A DNA stretch of 24,188 nucleotides, from NCBI GenBank assembly GCA_047614125.1, contig JBLHHI010000047.1, positions 1 through 24,188 on the forward strand. The letters are read 5' to 3'. The stretch is from JBLHHI01 sp047614125. GTDB taxonomy: Bacteria > Bacteroidota > Bacteroidia > NS11-12g > UBA9320. Below the pieces are notes generated by a model that saw nothing but the letters and a program-made list of their open reading frames with translations, had not been told where the DNA came from and ran no database searches. This document shows, piece by piece, positions 23,140-24,188 of this stretch; within the stretch, counting starts at the first letter, position 1; each line of letters begins with the position of its first letter. A program made the translations under genes and the position numbers.

Positions 23140-24188
23140 ATGGCATTCGACATTGATTTAATTAAAAAGGTATACCAAGACATGCCGGGCAAAATAGCCC
23201 GAGCACGCGAAGTATTAAACAAGCCTTTAACCCTTTCCGAAAAGATTTTATATTCTCACTTGTGGGACAATCCGGCAAATGAAGCGCATCAGCGTGGCAA
23301 TTCGTATGTTGACTTTGCTCCGGATCGAATTGCATGTCAGGATGCCACAGCGCAAATGGCCTTGTTGCAGTTTATGCAAGCGGGTAAATCAAAAGTTGCC
23401 GTGCCAACCACGGTTCATTGCGATCATTTAATTCAAGCCAAGATTGGAGCTACGGAAGATTTGCAATCGGCCTTAAATACATCCAACGAAGTTTTTAACT
23501 TTTTAGAATCTGTTTCCAATAAATATGGAATTGGGTTTTGGAAACCAGGAGCGGGCATCATACATCAAGTTGTTTTAGAAAACTACGCCTTTCCCGGTGG
23601 AATGATGATTGGAACCGATTCGCATACTGTGAATGCCGGTGGATTGGGAATGGTTGCTATTGGAGTTGGTGGAGCGGATGCTGTGGATGTAATGGCTGGA
23701 ATGCCATGGGAATTAAAATTTCCAAAACTAATAGGGGTAAAACTAACCGGAAAGCTGAGCGGTTGGTCTGCGCCAAAAGATGTTATTTTAAAAGTAGCTG
23801 GAATCCTTACCGTTAAGGGTGGAACCGGTTGCATTGTTGAATATTTTGGTGAAGGAGCCAAATCGATGTCGTGCACCGGAAAGGGCACCATTTGCAATAT
23901 GGGAGCTGAAATTGGAGCAACCACTTCAACCTTTGGCTACGACGAGTCGATGGAGCGATATTTACGCGCTACTGATCGATCGGATGTTGCAGATGCAGCA
24001 AACGGCGTTGCAGAACACCTTACAGGTGATGCAGAGGTATATGCCAATCCAGAAAAATACTTTGATCAACTCATTGAAATAAATCTCGACGAATTAAAGC
24101 CACACTTAAACGGACCTTTTACTCCAGATTTAGCCACTAAAGTTGGCGAACTCGGCGCTAAGGCAAAAGCCAACGATTGGCCTACCAA
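23140..24188 (+). CDS. acn: Aconitate hydratase, 5' part (runs off the window)
   Basis: The first 349 codons of aconitase, the TCA-cycle enzyme that interconverts citrate and isocitrate. The frame is open to the window edge. Visible family sequence includes MAFDIDLIKKVYQDMPGKIA, LTLSEKILYSHLWD, VPTTVHCDHLIQAK, MMIGTDSHTVNAGG, VGGADAVDVMAGMPWELKFP, KGGTGCIVEYFGEG and TICNMGAEIGATTSTF. This is the mitochondrial-type (about 750-residue) aconitase common in Bacteroidota. The three Cys ligands of the [4Fe-4S] cluster are expected just beyond the window. The ATG at 23140 is preferred: it matches the usual MAFDI start of family members and lies after the promoter box, whereas the in-frame ATG at 23110 lies before it. 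Confidence 0.94.
   Translation, partial: MAFDIDLIKKVYQDMPGKIARAREVLNKPLTLSEKILYSHLWDNPANEAHQRGNSYVDFAPDRIACQDATAQMALLQFMQAGKSKVAVPTTVHCDHLIQAKIGATEDLQSALNTSNEVFNFLESVSNKYGIGFWKPGAGIIHQVVLENYAFPGGMMIGTDSHTVNAGGLGMVAIGVGGADAVDVMAGMPWELKFPKLIGVKLTGKLSGWSAPKDVILKVAGILTVKGGTGCIVEYFGEGAKSMSCTGKGTICNMGAEIGATTSTFGYDESMERYLRATDRSDVADAANGVAEHLTGDAEVYANPEKYFDQLIEINLDELKPHLNGPFTPDLATKVGELGAKAKANDWPT

Overview
The window reads as chromosomal DNA of a member of the Bacteroidota, probably a Flavobacteriales-like lineage; the genus cannot be told from the sequence. The evidence is type IX secretion system (T9SS) cargo with both A-type and B-type C-terminal sorting domains, a PorP/SprF-family outer-membrane protein, a DUF4783-nadC gene pair, an asparaginyl-tRNA synthetase with the long insertion seen in this phylum, the general absence of Shine-Dalgarno sequences, and several promoter-like boxes of the Bacteroidota type (TAnnTTTG). 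Base composition is moderately AT-rich throughout, with no rRNA, tRNA, CRISPR array, prophage or intact insertion sequence.

Layout. 1-643 holds a small outer-membrane beta-barrel protein. 644-1553 is a gene-poor, repeat-rich patch: a strong inverted repeat, three copies of an AT-rich 'ATTCAAAATT' element, and one four-helix-bundle (S23/IVP-like) gene. 1554-4275 is a minus-strand operon reading upp (uracil salvage), a GT-C-like membrane protein, and a YjjG-like nucleotidase. 4338-5657 is the plus-strand DUF4783-nadC pair (NAD synthesis), followed by a hairpin and a convergent serine esterase. folA follows at 6400. 6898-7526 is another degenerate patch with a frameshifted small gene and CAAGA-type repeats.

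7527-12004 is housekeeping: asnS (minus) diverges from rpoN (plus) over two overlapping promoter-like boxes, and rpoN is translationally overlapped by a degenerate PAP2-like membrane protein and then an enoyl-CoA hydratase/isomerase. 12043-13392 encodes a secreted M43 zinc metalloprotease with an A-type T9SS signal. 13460-15566 is an unusual pair: a lone 2-oxoacid-dehydrogenase-acyltransferase-like protein with an altered active-site motif, overlapping a cytochrome P450.

15567-22913 is the most striking part. A 393-bp structured leader precedes a 1622-residue secreted adhesin-like protein (DUF2341, ten tandem ~87-residue repeats, PKD-like domains, B-type sorting domain). Eighteen bases later comes a 666-residue protein that begins as a PorP/SprF barrel but continues into eight thrombospondin type 3 calcium-binding units and ends in a SPOR-like domain. 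A clean intrinsic terminator closes this two-gene unit. I infer a self-contained export and anchoring module: the barrel receives or holds the adhesin at the outer membrane while the C-terminal tail ties the barrel to peptidoglycan. The window ends inside an aconitase gene.
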